The notes beneath the pieces were generated by a model. It did no database searches and had not been told where the DNA came from. It worked only from the letters and a program-made list of their open reading frames with translations. From contig CAKUON010000004.1 of the NCBI GenBank assembly GCA_934668875.1, positions 158,181 to 222,180 on the forward strand: a stretch of DNA of 64,000 nt, written 5' to 3'. Origin of the DNA: an uncultured Collinsella sp. Lineage in GTDB: Bacteria > Actinomycetota > Coriobacteriia > Coriobacteriales > Coriobacteriaceae. Made by a program: the position numbers and the translations under genes. Positions within the stretch are counted from its first letter, which is position 1, and each line of letters begins with the position of its first letter. Below are positions 60,634 through 64,000 of this stretch, piece after piece.

Positions 60634-62524
60634 GACATCCGCTCAAGCCCGTCCGGCCAATCTGGGGCAGACGCTCCGCCGCCTGCTCTGCTATATGGGT
60701 CACGCCAAGTTCTCGCTGCTCGCGGTGGGCGTGCTCGCCTCCATCGCCGCCATCGCGAGCCTTGCCGGCACCTATATGGTGCGCCCCATCGTCAACGGCC
60801 TGTCTACGGGCGGGGAGGAACTGCTCACCAAGCAGGTTCTCTTTACGGCCGCCATCTACGCCGCGGGCGTGCTCTCGGCCCTGGGCTACTCGCAGATTAT
60901 GGTGCGTGCGGCCCAGCGCGTGGTGTCCGACATCCGCCGCGACCTGTTCGCGTATATCCAGACGCTGCCGCTCAGCTATTTCGACAGCACGCGCTCGGGC
61001 GACATCATGAGCTTTTTCACCAACGACGTCGACACGGTCTCCGAGGCACTCAACAACAGCTTTGCCAACGTGATTCAGGCGACCATTCAGGTGATCGGCA
61101 CCACGGCCATGCTCATCATCCTCAACTGGCAGCTCACGATTATCACGCTCGTGTGCGACGCGGCCATCGTGCTGTACGCGCGCTACTCGGGTATTCGCTC
61201 CAAGCGTTTCTTTGCCGCCCAGCAGGCATCGCTCGGCGACTTGGACGGATACGTCGAGGAGATGGTCTCGGGTCAAAAGGTCATCAAGGTTTTTAACCAC
61301 GAGCAGGCCAACATGGTCGGTTTTGACGCGCGCAACCAGGAACTGCGCCGCACCGGTGGCGCCGCGCAGGCCTACGCCAACTCGATGGTGCCCATGACCG
61401 TGGTGATCGGATATGCCAACTACGCGATCGTCGCGGTGGCGGGCGGCATGCTCTGCATCAACGGCCTGGCCGACGTGGGCGCGCTCGCGAGCTACCTGGT
61501 CTTTGTGCGCCAGGCAGCCATGCCCATCAATCAGTTCACGCAGCTGGGCAACTTTTTGCTCAACGCGCTGGCCGGTGCCGAGCGCCTGTTTGCCGCGATG
61601 GATTTGGAGCCCGAGGTGGATGAGGGCTGCGTGGAGCTGGTGCAGACGGGCGACGCCGCGTGGGCGTGGAAGATTCCCGAGGGCCAGGGCGTGGGCACGT
61701 ACGGGCACCTGCACGACGTTGCCTCGACCGACGACGCGGGCCGCTCGGTGGCGGCCGATGGCACCGAGCTTGTCACTGGCCTCGTGCCGCTTGCCGGCGA
61801 CGTGCGTTTCCATGCCGTGGACTTTTCCTACGTGCCGGGCACGCGCGTACTCACGGACCTCAACCTGTTTGCCAAGCCGGGACAGAAGATCGCTTTCGTG
61901 GGCTCGACGGGCGCCGGAAAGACGACCATCACCAACCTCATCAACCGGTTCTACGAGGTCGATGATGGCGAGATCACGTACGACGGCATCGACGTCAAGC
62001 ACATCGCCAAGGCCAGCCTGCGCGGGTCGCTCGGCATTGTGCTGCAGGATACGCACCTGTTTAGCGGCACCATTGCGCAGAACATCCGCTTTGGCAAGCT
62101 CGACGCGACCGACGACGAGGTGCGTGCCGCCGCCGAGGCCGCCTGCGCCGACTCGTTTATCCGCCGCCTGCCGCAAGGCTACGACACGCCGGTCACGGCC
62201 GATGGCGCCAACCTGTCGCAGGGCCAGCGCCAGCTGCTCGCCATCGCGCGCGTGGCCGTGGCCGATCCGCCGGTGCTCATCCTGGACGAGGCGACAAGCT
62301 CCATCGACACACGCACCGAAAAGCTCATCGAGCGCGGCATGGACCGCATCATGCGCGGGCGCACCACGTTTATGATCGCGCACCGCCTGTCCACTGTGCG
62401 CGACGCCGACGCGATCATGGTCCTCGAGCACGGCCGCATCATCGAACGCGGCACCCACGAGGAGCTCCTGGCCCAGCACGGGGAGTACTGGCAGTTGGCG
62501 CATGGCTTAAAAGAGTTGGATTAA
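60626..62524 (+). CDS. ABC exporter, half-transporter with consensus ATPase site
   Basis: The 632-residue partner of the preceding protein. It has an N-terminal cytoplasmic segment, six membrane helices, then Walker A GSTGAGKTT (near residue 427), signature LSQGQRQLL (near 531) and canonical Walker B LILDEATSSID with catalytic Glu. A stretch of about 50 residues near 345-395 between the helices and the ATPase is longer than usual. The pair should export a hydrophobic or peptide-like compound; the substrate is unknown. GAAGGAGATGAG precedes ATG 60626. Confidence 0.93.
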   Translation: MPKTSAQARPANLGQTLRRLLCYMGHAKFSLLAVGVLASIAAIASLAGTYMVRPIVNGLSTGGEELLTKQVLFTAAIYAAGVLSALGYSQIMVRAAQRVVSDIRRDLFAYIQTLPLSYFDSTRSGDIMSFFTNDVDTVSEALNNSFANVIQATIQVIGTTAMLIILNWQLTIITLVCDAAIVLYARYSGIRSKRFFAAQQASLGDLDGYVEEMVSGQKVIKVFNHEQANMVGFDARNQELRRTGGAAQAYANSMVPMTVVIGYANYAIVAVAGGMLCINGLADVGALASYLVFVRQAAMPINQFTQLGNFLLNALAGAERLFAAMDLEPEVDEGCVELVQTGDAAWAWKIPEGQGVGTYGHLHDVASTDDAGRSVAADGTELVTGLVPLAGDVRFHAVDFSYVPGTRVLTDLNLFAKPGQKIAFVGSTGAGKTTITNLINRFYEVDDGEITYDGIDVKHIAKASLRGSLGIVLQDTHLFSGTIAQNIRFGKLDATDDEVRAAAEAACADSFIRRLPQGYDTPVTADGANLSQGQRQLLAIARVAVADPPVLILDEATSSIDTRTEKLIERGMDRIMRGRTTFMIAHRLSTVRDADAIMVLEHGRIIERGTHEELLAQHGEYWQLAHGLKELD

Positions 62525-62575
62525 CCCGTTCGAGCACGATGCTTTGGCCCTCCGTGCTCTTCACCTCGCCTCGAA

Positions 62576-62639
62576 CCATCACAACATTCGACGTTTTTCG
62601 CCAAAATCGGGAAAAGCATCGAATGTTGTGATGGTTTTT
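62576..62639. repeat. CATCACAACATTCGA hairpin, copy 1 (terminator)
   Basis: CCATCACAACATTCGA (62576-62591) and TCGAATGTTGTGATGG (62619-62634) are perfect 16-bp arms around a 27-nt loop, followed by TTTTTC. It terminates the ABC operon. A near-identical copy lies at 63818-63876. Confidence 0.8.
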
Positions 62640-62738
62640 CTACCACTCGACCGGGTGGAATCGCTTTCTTGCGCACGAAGGTGTGCGGACCCGTGGGCAG
62701 GGGAATAAGGTTGGTTATCCGACTCCATTGGAGGGCTC

Positions 62739-63776
62739 ATGGACCTGCCGATCGTCCTGTCCCATAAGACTGCCTGGCTGTACCACAACGTGGCGCGCCC
62801 GTCCGAGCCGCTCTCGCGAGCAAGCAGCCTATACGATGAGGACTCGCTTGCTAACGAGGCGGAGCCGACTGCGAGCCTGCCCAAATTGGGACTCGATGCC
62901 AAGGGGCTGAGGGCTTCAACGGCAGTTGGGATCGTTACCGACTATCTGGTTTCGCTCGGTATTCCACGAGAAGAGCTCGATCATATCGATACGCTCGTCA
63001 ACTTCGATTTTGAGCGCTCGACGCCGGCTGGATTTAGGTGCCACGTGTTTGGGGCGCCGGTACCTCCAGTCCATCTTATCGAGGTGGCAGAGGGCCTTCT
63101 GGTGGTTGATGAGGCCATGTGCTTTGTCCAAGCGGGTTCGTGGATGAGCGAACCCGAGCAGCTGGAATATGGCTACGAAATCTGCGCCCGATACCATTTG
63201 AATCATCTGTCGACAGGCGATTATATCGAGATGGGGCAGAGGTATACCGTTGCCGATTTGATTGCTTATTGCAATGAGAACCGATCTCGTCAGGGGGCCA
63301 TACGCGCGGCCGCCGTGCTCAAGCGCGTGCACGATGGCGCGCGGTCGCCCATGGAGACGGCCACCGCAATCATGGTCGTAGCAAAACGTTCCCAGGGCGG
63401 GCTGGGATACGCCAAGATCGAGCTCAACCATAGGGTCGATGTTCCCAACGAGTTCAAGTATCTCGCAAAGGCCGGGTATTTCGAGATCGACGTATATGCG
63501 ACTGCGAGCGGTACGGGGATTGAATACAACGGCTCGGACCATCTTGATAAACAGCGCAGCGCGTCGGATGCGGAGCGTATGACCGTACTGAGCGCGCTGG
63601 GCTTTAGGATGATCGTCCTCACCGGGACTCAGTTTGCCCATCAGCTGCAATTGCACCGGGCGATGAACGCCATCGCGCTCGCTATGGGCCTCACGTGCGA
63701 CCGAAGCGAAGCGTTCCAGAAACGTCAGAACGACCTGCGAGAATTCGTGATTCGGCACTGGGACGGCGGCCTTTAG
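62739..63776 (+). CDS. Endonuclease-like (DUF559/Vsr-type) domain protein
   Basis: A 345-residue protein. Its C-terminal part has FEIDVYATASGTGIEYNGSD, then KQRSASDAERMTVLSALGFR and MIVLTGTQFA. This pattern (Asp, then Glu-Tyr-Asn-Gly with a downstream His, then Asp/Arg helix) fits a small PD-(D/E)XK or Vsr-like nuclease such as DUF559. The N-terminal part resembles AbiEi-like regulators seen beside such domains, but weakly. A defence or nucleic-acid role is possible; no partner gene is seen. It is flanked by two copies of a 59-bp palindromic repeat. Confidence 0.6.
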   Translation: MDLPIVLSHKTAWLYHNVARPSEPLSRASSLYDEDSLANEAEPTASLPKLGLDAKGLRASTAVGIVTDYLVSLGIPREELDHIDTLVNFDFERSTPAGFRCHVFGAPVPPVHLIEVAEGLLVVDEAMCFVQAGSWMSEPEQLEYGYEICARYHLNHLSTGDYIEMGQRYTVADLIAYCNENRSRQGAIRAAAVLKRVHDGARSPMETATAIMVVAKRSQGGLGYAKIELNHRVDVPNEFKYLAKAGYFEIDVYATASGTGIEYNGSDHLDKQRSASDAERMTVLSALGFRMIVLTGTQFAHQLQLHRAMNAIALAMGLTCDRSEAFQKRQNDLREFVIRHWDGGL

Positions 63777-63817
63777 GGGCGTCCCGGTCCTTCTACGGGG
63801 TGCTGTGGGCAGGCAAA

Positions 63818-63876
63818 CCATCACAACATTCGACGTTTTTTGCCAAAATCGGGAAAAGCATCGAATGTTGTGAAGG
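63818..63876. repeat. CATCACAACATTCGA hairpin, copy 2
   Basis: Same 59 bp as at 62576-62634 with only two differences, in the same orientation, just after the endonuclease-like gene. It has no T run after it. The remaining bases to the window end hold nothing I can support. Confidence 0.8.
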
Positions 63877-64000
63877 TCCGTGCTGAGGATGGGCTTGGAA
63901 AGTCCGTTCTGTTCGAAGGGACCGGTCGCGCGCGCAGACGTGGTGTAAGAGCGTCCTGAGGTCCGTCGCTGCAAATCCCGATGTTACTCCTTCTTGAGAC

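Noticed and set aside
60431..62503. A minus-strand open frame of 690 codons opposite the ABC exporter
   Set aside because: The plus-strand exporter has complete Walker and signature motifs; the opposite frame has none.

Overview
The window looks like a chromosomal segment of a GC-rich gut actinobacterium of the class Coriobacteriia, most probably Collinsella or a close relative. The grounds are GC-rich coding sequence, actinobacterial-type regulators, an anaerobic and saccharolytic gene set, and many long intergenic palindromes. This assignment is by gene content only; no ribosomal RNA or tRNA gene is visible. About 46 protein genes are supported, and nearly all are complete.

Region by region. 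1-4.6 kb: hisS and ppc. 4.9-9.6 kb: a nickel-pincer lactate racemase locus, with larA and an aquaglyceroporin on the plus strand facing tetR, a short larC and larB on the minus strand. 9.7-12.8 kb: serB, aspS and an HPr-like protein. 12.9-16.3 kb: ferrous iron uptake (feoA, feoA, feoB and a Cys-rich partner) behind shared GTTAG/CTAAC operators. 16.4-31.5 kb: a LacI regulator, uxaC-uxaB-uxaA, a GPH transporter, a GH28 polygalacturonase, a CE8-alpha/beta hydrolase fusion, an SGNH esterase, a GH105 hydrolase and a sugar isomerase-like protein. 31.6-34.9 kb: a GltD-like flavoprotein and an Old Yellow Enzyme family reductase. 35.1-41.1 kb: an RpiB-family isomerase, kduD, a FadR-type regulator, a GntP permease and an IlvD/Edd dehydratase. 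41.3-49.6 kb: an AlbA_2 protein, a YczE-like membrane protein, a HIT protein, a GntR regulator, kdgA, kdgK, a KdgR-like LacI regulator and a MNT/HEPN toxin-antitoxin pair. 49.8-53.5 kb: a divergent glutamine synthetase, an orphan OmpR-type regulator and an HtrA protease. 53.9-64 kb: ligA, a small coupled ORF, a MATE exporter with its MerR regulator, a heterodimeric ABC exporter and an endonuclease-like protein between near-identical repeats.

The central 30 kb reads as one pectin pathway. Pectin fragments are de-esterified and cut (CE8, SGNH, GH28, GH105). Galacturonate goes through UxaC, UxaB and UxaA to 2-keto-3-deoxygluconate (KDG). Unsaturated uronates reach KDG through the RpiB-family isomerase and KduD. 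KdgK and KdgA then give pyruvate and glyceraldehyde-3-phosphate. None of the four pectin enzymes has an evident signal peptide, which suggests uptake of oligosaccharides followed by cytoplasmic degradation. Two LacI-type operators tie the locus together: TGAACGTTCA, often as pairs 38-41 bp apart around a -10 box, and CGAAACCGATTTCG.

The least explained material is non-coding. Two copies of a structured RNA candidate (43454-43585 and 46242-46380, minus strand) have covarying stems, an identical 19-nt core and a terminal U run. Two copies of a long hairpin with a conserved GCACCCTACC loop sit just downstream of the KDG-regulon operators. Three nested palindromes share internal-loop sequence, and a three-member family of hairpins carries a conserved AGTTGCGGTG arm. 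Two proteins have telling substitutions: a glutamine synthetase that lacks three metal ligands, and an HPr with Asp at the regulatory Ser46 position.
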